DNA of 64,000 nt from Tupaia tana (lineage: Eukaryota; Chordata; Mammalia; Scandentia; Tupaiidae). This document shows positions 30,288 to 41,189 of the stretch, in pieces (positions within the stretch are counted from its first letter, which is position 1; the number at the start of each line of letters is the position of its first letter). The translations under genes were made by a program, and so were the position numbers. Below the pieces are notes generated by a model that saw only the letters and a program-made list of their open reading frames with translations, was not told the origin of the DNA and did no database searches. The DNA lies in NCBI GenBank assembly GCA_026018925.1, contig JAKSZU010000026.1:13631127-13695126 (forward strand), in the 5' to 3' direction.

Positions 30288-30569
30288 GGACCAGCAGTTG
30301 GCGTAATCGCTATGTCACTGAACTCCCATGTAGTTGACTGCGGTTCAAGTCCCGGACCCGGTGGCTTAAACTCACCCCGGGCGCATGTGTGTGCGTGCCC
30401 AAGATCCCGAGAGGAGAATGGAAGAGAAGGGATTGTGGCGTGGCCATCCCCCCTGGGGGGTGATTCCTTACTTTCTATCTCTCTGTCTTTCTGGCAAGCA
30501 CACATGACTTATAGCAGAAACCTCTCCAAAAAAAAAAAAAAAAAAAAGAAGAAGAAGAAGAAAAAAGAA
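30288..30569 (+). mobile_element. SINE-A
   Basis: Head ggaccagcagttggcgtaat, A-tail with GAA units. 17-bp duplication agaaatagcgtcagtca (one mismatch) at 30271 and 30570. Confidence 0.95.
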
Positions 30570-30604
30570 AGAAATAGCATCAGTCAATGTGATCATCTCC
30601 TGTC

Positions 30605-30745
30605 CATTTTGCAGGTTTCAATTTAGATGTCGCCTTCTCCAGGTAGCCTTCCCTGACTACTAGGTCTGCTCTATCCCATCCCTGTGCTCACAATCTACCC
30701 TCTATTGCAGAATTAAACTTTCTGTTGAATTCTCTTTCCCATGAG
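30605..30745 (+). mobile_element. L2 3' fragment
   Basis: atttagatgtcgccttctcc aggtagccttccctgactac then a degraded tail. Confidence 0.8.
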
Positions 30746-31214
30746 TACTTTGAGGCAGAACCAGAACCTTCTGTCCACTGTATCCTCACACTCAGGGAAG
30801 GACCAGGTCCAAAGTATGTCTTCAGTAGACAAGAGAAATAGCCCACTCATACCAGCAAGGGAGAGGTTAACTGAGGGGCAAACAGCGGAAGGCAGTATAA
30901 TTCTCTGTCCAGTGCGGCTACAGATAGCCAGTTGGGTCAGTTCCGAGTCGAGGACGCTGGCACTGGTAATGGATGTTTCTCCAAGGTGAGCAGTCACTGA
31001 AGGGCAGACGATTTCCCCCAGGGATGCCATGCGCAGAGATGGCACGTGACCCCCCGGCTTCCTGCTGCAGTGCCCAGCCTCCCCCCTGCTTTTCTCACTC
31101 CCCACCTCTTTGGAAGATGTAACTCCTCACACCAGGGTGCAGAGGTCAAACCGAACCCTTCTGCCTGGTGCTCAGGAGCTGTCTACCCCCAGGGACCTCC
31201 CTCTCCTCTCCTCC
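30746..31214. other. Intron sequence, L2 tail then nothing recognised
   Basis: 30746-30830 is probably the end of the L2 (gtccactgtatcctcacact). The rest is unassigned. Confidence 0.45.
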
Positions 31215-31268
31215 ACCGGTCAGACTCTCTGGGTTCAAATCCTGACTTTGCTACTTCTCCATGCCTCT

Positions 31269-31269
<1 letters not shown>
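31215..31269 (+). mobile_element. MIR, left part (split)
   Basis: ctctgggttcaaatcctgac tttgctactt, continuing at 31452. Confidence 0.85.
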
Positions 31270-31305
<36 letters not shown>

Positions 31306-31451
31306 ATTATTTAATTTTATTCATTAGTATTATTTTTTAATTTGACCAGAGAGAGAAGGAAAGTGAGAAAGCAAGTTGCCAGGTCCAGGACTTGAACCAT
31401 GTGGGAGCCATGTGGGAGTCCAGCACCTTAACTACATCACCTGCCAGTCTC
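31270..31451 (-). mobile_element. SINE-B nested in MIR
   Basis: 31-base poly-T, ttttttaatttgaccagaga, and head ending cacctgccagtct. Confidence 0.88.
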
Positions 31452-31560
31452 ACGTCTCAGTTTCTGACCTGTAAAATGGAAGGGCCTACTTCCTTGGGCT
31501 GTGGTGAGGATTCAACGAGAAGATGCATTTTGTAGTGTGGGTAGTGCAGGCCAAGACCTC
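31452..31560 (+). mobile_element. MIR, right part (split)
   Basis: gtctcagtttctgacctgta aaatggaagggcctacttcc and gtgaggattcaacgag. Confidence 0.88.
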
Positions 31561-31581
31561 AGTGATGCTTCTGAAGACTTT

Positions 31582-31844
31582 CTTTCTTTTTTTTTTTTTT
31601 GGAGAGGTTTTTGCTAAAGGGCGCGTGCGCTCACTGGAAAGACACAGAGAGACAGAAAGTAAGAAATCGCTCCCCATGAGGGATGGCCACCCCGCAATCC
31701 CTTCTCCTCCATTCTCCTCTCAGGATCTTGGGCACGCACGCACATGCGCCTGGCGTGAGTTTAAGCCACCGGGTCTGGGACTCGAACTGCATTCGACTAC
31801 ATAGGAGTCCAGTGTCATAGCCATTACGCCAACTGCTGGTCTCG
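31582..31844 (-). mobile_element. SINE-A
   Basis: tgctaaagggcgcgtgcgct and head ending aactgctggtctcg. Perfect 14-bp duplication cttctgaagacttt at 31568 and 31845. Confidence 0.95.
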
Positions 31845-31858
31845 CTTCTGAAGACTTT

Positions 31859-32670
31859 TAAAATAATGATTCCAGGCCCTCCACGTCGTATTCATGCTGT
31901 CCCACACACATCTGGTGCCTTTTCCCCATCTCTGCATGGCCACGTCCTACTGGGGGGATCTCTGCTCTGTGCCGAGATGCCCAGCCACTCCTATCTCCTC
32001 CAGCACAGGTCCAAGCCCATGACAGGCATTCCGTAATGTTCTGCATAGCTGTCAGTTCACCCTGGAACACAATGGGTTCAAGTCCATTTTCTGAAGCATC
32101 AGCTAACTGGCAGATGTCCTTGGTCACCTTAGAAATGGGACCGTTCCCTAATATCCAGCCTTCGAGATAAGAGCTCAGGAGCAAGCCATTTATTTGTGAC
32201 ATGATCCTAGGATGCTTTGGCATGGAAATGAGAAGGCGTGAACTAGACATGCATCCTGCTGGGAAACCCTGAAAGCCAGTGTAGACCACACACCTTGAGC
32301 ACGAGGAGGCTAGGGCATTTACCCACTCGCTCCCATCAGTCATTGGTTAAAGGCTGCTCCAAAGGGACATTCATTCCTGCCTCGTGTGTGACAGGGACTG
32401 CTTGGCGACCAGAGAGAACCCTCAGGGGAAGAGCCGTAGGTCCCATCATTTGGAAGTCAGGCTGGCATGCTCAGACGTGGGGGTGCTGAGATAAGGGCTG
32501 GCCAGTGATGGCGTCGGCTGCTTCGGCTGAGCTGGGGTTCATGTTAGGCTTAGTGTGGTGCCCCGAGAAATCCCAACTACAAGGGGGGTCGTGAATTCTG
32601 AGAAACATCAGACTTCTCTCTGATGGAATCCTCTTCCTTCCACACCTTCCTTTCTACCTTCTTTCCCCTT
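31859..32670. other. Intron sequence, nothing recognised
   Basis: About 800 bp without a diagnostic repeat. Minus-strand open frame of 161 codons here has no known motif and no splice context. Confidence 0.5.
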
Positions 32671-32763
32671 TCTCCATAAAGTTCATGGAAAATACTTATT
32701 ATGAAAAGCCGAGGCATGGATTTCAAATAAACTCACACTTCAATTCCATTTTTCCATGAGGTT
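32671..32763 (+). mobile_element. MITE-2, left part (split)
   Basis: aaagttcatggaaaatactt attatgaaaa, then catggatttcaaataaactc and cttcaattccatttttccat match the copy at 35879. Confidence 0.85.
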
Positions 32764-33041
32764 GTTTTTTTGTTTTTTTCTTTGTTTTTGTTTGTTTGTA
32801 TTTTTGCTATAGGGCACATGTGCTTGCCAGAAAGACAGAGACTGAGAGATGGAAAGTGAGAAATCACCCCCCGGGGGGATGGCCACGCCGCAATCCCTTC
32901 TCCTCCATTCTCCTCTCGGGATCTTGGGCGCGCATGCATACACTCCCAGCGTGAGTTTAAGCCATAGGGTCCAGGACTCGAACCATGGTTGACTACATGA
33001 GAGTCCAGCGACACAGCCATTATGCTAACTGCTGGTCCCTT
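32764..33041 (-). mobile_element. SINE-A nested in MITE-2
   Basis: T/G-rich decayed tail, tgctatagggcacatgtgct, head ending ctgctggtccc. Duplication catgaggtt at 32755-32763 and 33042-33050. Confidence 0.93.
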
Positions 33042-33057
33042 CATGAGGTTTTTGAAG
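33042..33057 (+). mobile_element. MITE-2, right end (split)
   Basis: tttttgaag restores the inverted end of the element begun at 32671. Confidence 0.8.
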
Positions 33058-33084
33058 TCCTCTTGTATCTCCGCTTCTGCCCTA

Positions 33085-33232
33085 CTAAGCCTTAGGAAAG
33101 ATTAGGCAGGATGCCAAGGTCTCCAGTCCCAACAATTCTTCCTATAAGGCTCAGAGAAGGAACCCGCCCTGCTCCAGGTCACAGAGCCAGTGAGCGGCAG
33201 AGTAAACAGAACTCTGACGTCTTATGCTTCGG
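33085..33232 (-). mobile_element. MIR
   Basis: aaggctcagagaaggaaccc then gctccaggtcacagagccag tgagcggcaga. Confidence 0.8.
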
Positions 33233-34130
33233 GCTCCTCTCAGGAGGGTTCTTCTGGAAACCCCATCTCCGCCCATTCTACTAGAGGCACTTTCCCTAGC
33301 TGGAGGCCTAGGTGGCCTGGCTTGAGGATAAGGAGGGCAAACTGGGATGCCAGATGCAGGCCTGGCAGGGAGCGACACCTTCACCCCCAGCACCCCCCAA
33401 CAAGCCCTGGGGCTGAATCACCAGGCAGGCAGACCGGCTGGGCTCAGCATTTCCAATGCATTCTTATGTGCTGGAACGGTCTCGGGAAGAAAATGGGATT
33501 TTGTCTTTTGTTGCAATTTAAAATAAGGAGGGAAAGCGCAAACTCATTCTCCCTCTTGCCAGAGAGCAGTCCCTTTGAGAAGATCAGTCACATGTTTTCA
33601 GCCCAAGTCCCTACAAGTCCACATTTCCCAAATTGCATCAGCTGAAGGGGTGGGGATGGGGGGGAGACTAGGAAAGAAGCTGTGAGGCCGAAGTGATGGC
33701 GGAGTGTCCCCTATGGAAGGTGGGGTGGAGGTGCTACCACCTGGCTTTGCACCTAGCGGAGGAGGTGGAATTACAGAGGCAGGACAGGTATGGAACTCTT
33801 CCCCTGGAGGAGGGTCTGGGATCCTACCCACAGGAGCTGTAGAGTCCTTCAAGCCCCCTCCCTGGGTGATCAGCCCAGTCCCAATAACTCTTACGGAATA
33901 ACAAGGCTGACCCTGAAAGCCACAAGCCAGAGCCAGGGATGCTACAGACTCACAGGAGCCACCCTCTGAGCGGAATGGCTCCGCGGTGGTCAGCCACAGC
34001 AGGACGGGACATGCCAACCTGTCACCATCAACTGTGAGCTTCGACATGGGCTCGCTACTAGTGGTTATTACAGGCAAACACCGGGCAATGGTTTCCAGTG
34101 AAAGTAGGTGTATAAATATGAGGATCTTCA
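33233..34130. other. Intron sequence, nothing recognised
   Basis: About 900 bp, locally G-rich (33640-33740). No clear repeat. Open frames are proline/glycine-rich by composition only. Confidence 0.5.
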
Positions 34131-34810
34131 TTTCAGTTAAAGGCAGTTCCTTTCAACCATTGCAGTTGTAAACTGGGCAACACCCTTGACCCCTCTCTCT
34201 CTCTCAAACCCCAGGTCTGACCTATTAGCATATCTAGGTGTTACCTTCAAAATATCCCCCAGATTCCAATCACACCTCTCCTCCTACGTGGCTACCAGCC
34301 CGTCCACTCTTAACCAGCTGTCATCTCTCACCTGCGTTATCGCAAGAGCCTGCTCGTCGGTCTCACACCATACCCCTTCCCCCTGTTCTCTCCACTCCAC
34401 CCCCATAGCCTCCTCGCTGTTTCTCTGACGCGTCAACTACACTCTGCCTCAGGACCTTTGCACCTGCTGCTGCTGCTGCCTGAAGCTCTTCCTCCAGATA
34501 GCCACAGGACTTCCTCCCTCATATTCTTCTAGTCTTTGCTCCAAGGTCACCTTCTCTAGGACGGTTCTCCCCGATGACCCTAGATAAAACTCTCTTTAAC
34601 ATGCCAGCCCCTCCCCATTGTACACTTTTCTCTTCCTACTTAATTTCCCTCCCTCGTACTTATACCCACAAGGGAATAACAGCACATGATCATTTACATG
34701 TTTATGTTGATTACTGTATGACCCCCACTCCCAACATGCTAGCTTCTAAGTTTCTTGAGGGCAATGGTTTGAGGTCTATTTTGTTCACAGCTGTTTCCCC
34801 AGAACCTTTT
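34131..34810 (+). mobile_element. L2, long fragment, first part (split)
   Basis: ctgcctcaggacctttgcac ctgctgctgc, tccaaggtcaccttctctag gacggttctcc and ttgagggcaatggtttgagg in L2 order over almost 700 bp. Confidence 0.88.
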
Positions 34811-35070
34811 TTCTTTTTCCTTTATTTATTTATTTTTTGAGAGATTTTTGTTATAGGGCTCATGCGCTTGCCAAAGAGACAGAAACCAAAAAATCACCCC
34901 CCAGGAGGAATGGCCATGCCACAATCGCTTCTCCTCCAGTCTCCTCTCGGGATCTTGGGCACGCACGCACATGCGCCTGGCATGAGTTTAAGTCACTGGG
35001 TCTAGGACTGGAACCACGGTTGACTATGTGAGAGCCCAGTGACGTAACGATGACATCATCCGCTGGTCCC
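34811..35070 (-). mobile_element. SINE-A nested in L2
   Basis: tgttatagggctcatgcgct and head ending tccgctggtccc. Target duplication not clear. Confidence 0.9.
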
Positions 35071-35135
35071 TCTTCAGACCCTTAAATAGTGCCTGGCACA
35101 CAGTAAGAACTTAGTTAACATTTGTTACAGGAGTT
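35071..35135 (+). mobile_element. L2, last part (split)
   Basis: atagtgcctggcacacagta agaacttagttaacatttg completes the L2 tail. Confidence 0.88.
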
Positions 35136-35299
35136 AGGGACCAGATGCAGTTGAATTCTATTATGTTTTCTTGAGCAGGAAAAAGAGGTGCTGAGTTAAG
35201 TTTGTGCGCTGAGACTGTTCACACCCTGTGATCTTGGGCTTATGCTTGTGGCTGTGTTGCGTGTGGGCATATCAACTGTTATACATCTGGCCTCTCAAA

Positions 35300-35340
35300 A
35301 AAAAAAGAAGAAGAAGAAGAAGAAGAAGAAGAAGAAGAAA
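35300..35340. repeat. (GAA)n microsatellite
   Basis: A-run then about ten GAA units. Confidence 0.95.
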
Positions 35341-35449
35341 TTGAAAACAAAAGAACGAATGAGCAGACTCAGGTATTTTATATAACCCTTTACTGCTGGG
35401 TGGCTTTGCAGTCGTGGCTTGCCCTCTCTGGGCGTCAGCTGGGGAATAA

Positions 35450-35560
35450 TGCGATGGCCATTGTGCTGGTTCTGGCCACCAGCTGAATGACCCTGAGCGA
35501 GGAACTCCATTTTAGAAACCTCTGTTTCCTCATCTTCAACAGGATGAGAAGGAGCCACAG
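35450..35560 (+). mobile_element. MIR
   Basis: agctgaatgaccctgagcga and aacctctgtttcctcatctt caacaggatg. Confidence 0.8.
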
Positions 35561-35574
35561 GGTAAGAGAGATGC

Positions 35575-35800
35575 CTCATGTGAGCATGGATGTGGGTCTT
35601 ATGATCAGAATTCCAATCCCGACTTGGCCACTTGCTAGCTGTGAGTTTCAGTTTCTTCACCTCCAGTGGGAATAACCCAATCCCATGTATTTGTCAGGCG
35701 GATTAAATGATTTACTGGGTAGACCACGGCACGGAAACAGTAACAGGTAACAGTTTTAGGGCTTACATTCCAGGCTTATTAACTTATTATTCAGTACTTA
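35575..35800 (+). mobile_element. MIR, second copy
   Basis: agaattccaatcccgacttg gccacttgctagctgtgagt and cagtttcttcacctccagtg ggaata. Confidence 0.88.
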
Positions 35801-35826
35801 TTACTTAGAACTCATTATTACATGTG

Positions 35827-35828
<2 letters not shown>

Positions 35829-35866
<38 letters not shown>
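35829..35866. repeat. (CA)n microsatellite
   Basis: About 18 CA units. Confidence 0.97.
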
Positions 35867-35869
<3 letters not shown>

Positions 35870-35878
35870 GCAGGGGGC

Positions 35879-35985
35879 CTTCAAAGAGTTCGTGGAGAAT
35901 ACATATTATGAAAACACGATGCATGGATTTCGAACTTGTGTGTACCAAAGTAAACTCATACTTCAATTCCATTTTCCACACATGT
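35879..35985 (+). mobile_element. MITE-2
   Basis: Left end cttcaaagagttcgtgg, interior tacatattatgaaaacacga and cttcaattccattttccaca. The extreme right end is degraded. Confidence 0.82.
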
Positions 35986-35989
35986 TGTA

Positions 35990-36145
35990 TAGGCCTCTCA
36001 CACATGTCTCATTTTGTTGTCACCACAATGCTAAGAGGACAATGTCCTTTTTTCCTGTTTTAATGATGAGGACATTGAGGCACAGAGCAGTTAACTCATT
36101 TACCCAAGGACAAACAGCAGAGCGAGGTTTCAAAGATCCATATCA
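35990..36145 (-). mobile_element. MIR
   Basis: gatgaggacattgaggcaca gagcagttaactcatttacc caagg. Confidence 0.85.
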
Positions 36146-36180
36146 GCTTTTCTTCTTCTTTCCTTCCCTAGCCCTAAGTA

Positions 36181-36278
36181 CTGGGGTGCTGGGAAAGGTT
36201 ATAATAGATTTTTCTGTTTTTTTTTTTTTTTTTAATTCCCCCTATGTAAAAACATGTCATGGCTTTTCCAACCAACCA
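36181..36278 (+). mobile_element. MITE-1 with poly-T expansion
   Basis: ctggggtgctgggaaaggtt and tcatggcttttccaaccaac are inverted ends, TA precedes. The loop holds about 20 T. Confidence 0.7.
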
Positions 36279-36388
36279 GCAGAACCACTCCCGTCTGTAG
36301 CATCCTGGGACTTCTCACACCAGCTAACAAGGGCTGGGGGCTTAGGACCAGCCACACCCCACATTTCCTAGACACGGGCCTGTATCTC

Positions 36389-36663
36389 TTTTTTCTTTTT
36401 TTTTTTTTTTTGGAGAGGTTTTCGCTATAGGGCGTGTGCGCTCGCCAGACAGACAGAGAGAGACATAGAGACAGAAAGCAAGAAATCACCCCCCAGGGGG
36501 GACGGCCACGCCACAATCCCTTCTCCTCCATTCTCCTCTCGGGATCTTGGGCACGCACGCACACGCACCCGGCGTGAGTTTTAAGCCACCGGGTCCGGGA
36601 CGCGAACTGCGGTCGACTACGTGGGAGTCCAGCGACATAGCCATTACGCTAACTGCTGGTTCC
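36389..36663 (-). mobile_element. SINE-A, young
   Basis: cgctatagggcgtgtgcgct, CpG-rich, head ending ctgctggttccc. Flanks acacgggcctgtatct and acacaggcctatatct. Confidence 0.95.
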
Positions 36664-36724
36664 CAACACAGGCCTATATCTTTACGTATCAGTGTTCTCT
36701 TGAACAACTGAGTGGAGAGGGGCA

Positions 36725-37265
36725 CCAGGTAGCTGAATTTGGGTTGATTAAATCGAGGAGAAACTCAATTAAATTTAAATAAAGAAAAAAGATTGGAAAA
36801 TCAGGCACAATGCCTTCTTAATTACAACACCTAATCACTGGCTGGGAGAAAAAAAAAACCAACAACTCCAGAACATTTCATTTCATATACGGCCTTGTGG
36901 ATCTGAAAGGAGAACCTCCTAATGAAATGCACATTACCCCATTTGACTAGCAATTGACTAGGCGAGCCCAACAGTTTCATGGGCAGAAATGATTGGGCAT
37001 CACATTTAGAGCTTTTTAAGGATGTGACAACATGGGATGCTTTGAGGGTTTATGGGGACCCCCGAGGTCCCCTTCCCTTCCAGTACCACTTATAATTCTC
37101 CAGCAAAGAATGCGACCATCGGGCAGGGCGACGAGTGCAGTGCAGCAGGCGGGCGTGATTAAATGGCTTTTCTCTACACAGTTCGGAGTCATTACAAACA
37201 CATGTGGCCTGGGAAGATCGCTGGCAATCAGCGACCAAATGCCTCAAAGAAATTACTCTGACAAG
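36725..37265. promoter_or_regulatory. Candidate conserved noncoding element (strongest)
   Basis: About 540 bp without repeats between a SINE and an L2. Rich in taat/atta and ttgatt cores (gggttgattaaatcgagg, ccttcttaattacaacacct, cctcctaatgaaatgcac). Looks like a developmental enhancer. Function inferred only. Confidence 0.5.
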
Positions 37266-37284
37266 TAACCCTGCCATTCCGATC

Positions 37285-37810
37285 CTGTATTACAGCCTTG
37301 TAAGTGGTCTCCCTGTCTTCCATCCCTCCCCTTCCCATCTCTGTCCTGCACTGCAGCTTGGGGCCATTTATAGAAGGCCCAGCTAGCTCAGAGAGTCACT
37401 TCCTTGATTAAAACCCTTGGGATTCCTCTCAAGAGCGGAGCAGTCCAGACCCCCTACGGAGGCTAAGGAGGCCAGATACGATCTGATCTCAGCCTAGCAT
37501 TTACCAATCCTTGCTCTGCCTTCTGCCAATTCTGTTCTAAGCATCCCAGCCTCAAGGAGCTCTCCAGACCTTTCCTGCTCTCGTGATTTTCTGTCTTTGC
37601 ATACGCAGCTTCCTTTCTCTAGAACATCCTTCCCTTCCTTCTGCACCTGGCTAACTCTTTCACCACATCCTTCCTCGCTCGGCTGAGTTTGCGGCCTTCT
37701 TCCAGGCTTCAGAGCAGCTGTGTTTTCTCCTCTCATAGCAAGCTTTACCTGCATGGACAACTGTCTGAGCTCAGGGAAGGCGGGGACTTGGGTCTATTGA
37801 TCAATTTTGG
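37285..37810 (+). mobile_element. L2, long fragment
   Basis: ccttgggattcctctcaaga, gatacgatctgatctcagcc, cctttcctgctctcgtgatt, gcacctggctaactctttca and tgtctgagctcagggaagg follow L2 order. Confidence 0.85.
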
Positions 37811-38265
37811 CCACAGCACCCAGCACCGCGTCCAGTCTGGTGTACAGGATTCGAGACGTCGTTGAGTGCTTGAGTGTAGATTTGCCGGTGCTGCTTGTGA
37901 CCGTCCAGGTGATGTGTGGCCTCCTCCTTGCAAGCAAGGCATCCGCAACACCCTTTCTTTTGGGAAGCTTTCTTGCTCAATAAATGAGTATGAGGAGGCT
38001 CCCTGCCTTCTTAGCCTTCTGGGCCTTAAAGGACCGGCAGTGACCAGAGCTCTTGGGAATGGACACGACTGATTCCGTTGTTCACTCACTCAGTCGCCCA
38101 GCCCCATGTCGCATGCCTCCCGTTGCCTGGCATTGACGTGGGCACCTGAGCTCTAGCAAGCTGATGAGGAGAGAGCTCCGCTCCACAGTAACTCACAGCT
38201 CAATGCACAACAAGGTGGGCAAATGGAGGCTGACGATACAGGACAGAGGGAGGAGTAGATTTCTC
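37811..38265. other. Intron sequence, nothing recognised
   Basis: L2 tail may extend to about 37870. The rest is unassigned. Confidence 0.45.
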
Positions 38266-38267
38266 TT

Positions 38268-38501
38268 ATTTTTAATTTATTTTTCTTTCTTCCATGAGTG
38301 AGAAAGACAAAGATACAGAGATAGGTGCTCCTAACGGGGTCTTGAGGCCACCATCCATCCCCAGCTCCAGCCATCCATGGATAACGGGCATGCGCATACC
38401 CAGCATGTTCAGGGAGGTCTCTGGATGTGAACCCAAAACCTTTGCAGATGGGTCAGTCTCACAGAGCATTGTGCCACTGCTGTGCCACTGCCCAGCCCCC
38501 T
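38268..38501 (-). mobile_element. SINE-D
   Basis: T-rich left end, ccatgagtgagaaagacaaa, acccagcatgttcagggagg tctctggatg, and right end gccactgcccagcccc. In reverse it has a B box-like ggttttgggttcacatcc. Shared with 40.4, 55.2 and 60.4 kb. Confidence 0.8.
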
Positions 38502-38864
38502 CCCAATGATCTGTTTTACAGAGGAGGGGATTGAGGCACAAGGATGTGGTATGGCCTTCCCAAAATCACAAGGACTATACCCAGTAGATATGTGAATAAT
38601 ACATATCCCCCTGCCTCCCCTCGAGGTACTATGTCATCTTTGGGTAGGGGAGGGTCTTCGGAGCCACCAAATAGGCCAGACCCAATGGAATACTTCCAAT
38701 GCTTGGGCGCACTTGGACATGGATGAGGCACAGAGGAACATAAGGATTAGAGCGAGTAAGAGGCAAAATGACTCCAAGGCTTGAAGGTCCAGAGACCAAG
38801 AATCCTACACATTGGGCATCTACTAAAGATCTAACTTGTGATATCGAGGAGAGGATAAGCTGTC
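38502..38864. other. Intron sequence, MIR trace then nothing recognised
   Basis: acagaggaggggattgaggc acaaggatgtgg at 38518 is a reverse MIR core fragment. Confidence 0.5.
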
Positions 38865-38875
38865 CTAAAATTATT

Positions 38876-39130
38876 CTCTTTTTTTTGAGAGGTTTTTGCT
38901 ATAGGGTGCGTGCGCTCACCGGAAAGACAGAGACAGAGAGACAGAAAGCGAGAAATCACCCCCCAAGGGGGATGGCCATGACGCAATCCCTTCTCCATTC
39001 TCCTCTCGGGATCTTGGGCACACACGCACACGCGCTCGGCGTGAGTTTAAGCCACCGGGTCCGGGACTTGAACCGTGGTCGACTACATGAGAGTTCAGCG
39101 ACATAGCCATTACACTAACTGCTGGCCCCA
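38876..39130 (-). mobile_element. SINE-A, young
   Basis: tgctatagggtgcgtgcgct and head ending ctgctggcccc. Duplication ctaaaattatt (38865) and ctaaaattctt (39131). Confidence 0.94.
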
Positions 39131-39194
39131 CTAAAATTCTTATGGTAGTTGGCAGAAGGAAAGCATTGAACGATTCATTGAGTTTATTGGCTGA

Positions 39195-39375
39195 CTCCCT
39201 GGACTAATATTTATGGTGTATCTACTTTGTGACACAAAGTATACTAAGAACACTACGGATAGTTTTCCATTTCACATACCCTAGAATTAAAGTTGACTTT
39301 AAGGTATTATTCTAATTATTCCCATGCTGTGGATATAGAACTAGGAGTCAGAAAGGAAAATAACGTGCCCAGCTA
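39195..39375 (-). mobile_element. MIR
   Basis: aactaggagtcagaaaggaa aataacgtgcccagctagtt, preceded by reverse 3' part. Confidence 0.75.
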
Positions 39376-39404
39376 GTTATAATTAAGAATAATGATAATA
39401 GTTG

Positions 39405-39595
39405 ACATTTGTGGATCATTTATTACATGCCTGGCACTGTGCTAAGCTAACACGTCAAATTTAATCCTCACAACTAAGTTATGGAATAGAGACCATTAAT
39501 ATTTGTTGTACAGAGGAGGTGATTGATGTTCAGGCAGGTGACATAACGTCCCCAGGGTCAGTAGCGATGGAATCAGATTCTTATCCTCAATCTGC
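39405..39595 (-). mobile_element. MIR
   Basis: cctggcactgtgctaagcta, aatttaatcctcacaactaa and gattgatgttcaggcaggtg. Confidence 0.85.
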
Positions 39596-39604
39596 TTCAT
39601 TCTC

Positions 39605-39835
39605 ACCTTCGGTATTTCTCAATGTGTTCCCCAGATCCCCTACATCAGAATCCTCCATGTGAAATGCGTAATGCTGGGTCCACATCAGACCTCTAGAATT
39701 TGAGGGCAAGACTCCAGAATCTCCATTTTCTATAGAGTTCCCAGGTGAGCCCTGCATCCACGCAAGTTGGGCATTTTATTGCCACTCTTTGGACCCAGCG
39801 GCTTTCAACGGAAAAGAAAATATCCCATTTGACTT
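39605..39835 (+). mobile_element. MER5A-like hAT fragment
   Basis: tttctcaatgtgttccccag, aatgctgggtccacatcaga and cagaatctccattttctata in MER5A order. Confidence 0.72.
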
Positions 39836-40060
39836 TCTCACTCTGCTGATTTGGAAAACCATAATGAAAAGAAGAAAATCAGTGAAAACTCTCCCTTGGC
39901 CCCAGGAGGGCTGCAAGAGATATAAAATGAAGACAGCAAAGACATTTTGATGCCAATACTCTAGCAGATGTGTTTACGCAAGCTGGTTTGATTACAGGTG
40001 CTAAAAATACCCCCTTTAAATTTAGGAACCCAGAACACTTCCCAATGCTTTACCCAAAAG
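39836..40060. promoter_or_regulatory. Candidate conserved noncoding element
   Basis: Repeat-free text with gacagcaaagacattttgat gcc and caagctggtttgattacagg. Suggestive only. Confidence 0.35.
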
Positions 40061-40061
40061 C

Positions 40062-40109
<48 letters not shown>

Positions 40110-40110
40110 C
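40062..40110. repeat. Poly-T/poly-A junction
   Basis: About 37 T directly followed by 11 A, a perfect short palindrome. Confidence 0.95.
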
Positions 40111-40420
40111 ATTTTAATTCATGCTTAACCCCCAACTCCTTCAACACGTTATTAGTATTGATGCTGGAGCCTCAGAGTTTGTTATCGAGAATTATAATGG
40201 CAAATCACAGAGACATTTTCTCTGATTACACAGATTTTCGGTCTGCTTGGCTCCCAACTCCCCGACAGCCGTTCTTCTGAATCAGCAAAGCACCAGCTGC
40301 ACTCTTCGGCTTCCTTGGGGTTGAATACCAGACCTCCAGAACTTCCCAAAATAAACCTCCCATCCTGCGTGACCGGCCCCCACTTGTTTTCCCTCAAACT
40401 CTTTGATGATGTTTTTATAC
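40111..40420. other. Intron sequence, nothing recognised
   Basis: Unique text without repeat ends. Possible conserved block. Confidence 0.4.
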
Positions 40421-40431
40421 TTTACAGTTGT

Positions 40432-40684
40432 TTTCTTTTCAAGTTTAGTTTTTCTATGAATGAGAGAGGCAGAGAATGAGAGACAGAGACAAAGATAGAC
40501 ATGGAGAGACAGAGAGAGAGAGAGATGGGGAGACAGCATCCTCGACAGGGTCTTGATGCCACAATCCCCTCTTACAGCACTCAGCTAGCCCAGGATCATG
40601 GGCAGACACATGCCCAGTGCACTTGGCGAGGCCTCCAGTTGTGAACCTTCCTACATGGATCAGCATCATGGAACACTGCATTAT
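40432..40684 (-). mobile_element. SINE-D, right end degraded
   Basis: ctatgaatgagagaggcaga, gagacagagagagagagaga, gggtcttgatgccacaatcc and acatgcccagtgcacttgg. The tRNA-like end is altered. Confidence 0.72.
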
Positions 40685-40705
40685 TTTTAAAAGAATTACT
40701 TACTT

Positions 40706-40960
40706 GGGGCCAGCAGGTGGCATAGTGGTGGTGGCGCTGGACTCCCACATGGCCAATTGCAGTTCAAGTCCCGGACCTGGCAGCTTGAAATATGCCAGGT
40801 GCGTGTGCATATGTGCCCAAAATCCCAAGAGAAGAACTGAGGAAAAGGGATTGCGGCATTGCCATTCTCTCTGGGAGGATGATTTCTCATTTTCTCTCTG
40901 TCTCTCTCTCTGTTTCTGGCAAGAGCACATACCCTATAGCAAAAATCTCTTTCTAAAAAG
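40706..40960 (+). mobile_element. SINE-A, older
   Basis: Head ggggccagcaggtggcatag, tail ccctatagcaaaaatctctt. Flanks aaagaattactt and aaagaattaatt. Confidence 0.92.
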
Positions 40961-40989
40961 AAAGAATTAATTGTATTTATCATTGTTGT

Positions 40990-41012
40990 TTTTAAATTTG
41001 CTATAGGCCATG

Positions 41013-41063
<51 letters not shown>

Positions 41064-41140
41064 TGCCAGATCTGGGACTTGAAACATGGTCGACCATGTG
41101 GGAGTCCAGCACCTTAACCACCACACCACCTGCTGGTCCC
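40990..41140 (-). mobile_element. SINE-B/A-type, GA-expanded
   Basis: tttgctataggccatgtatg, 45-bp GA tract (41016-41060), and head ending cacctgctggtccc. Confidence 0.88.
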
Positions 41141-41189
41141 CATCATGTTTTACTAATGTGCCACCATTGGGCCCTGTACCTTACGTCTT

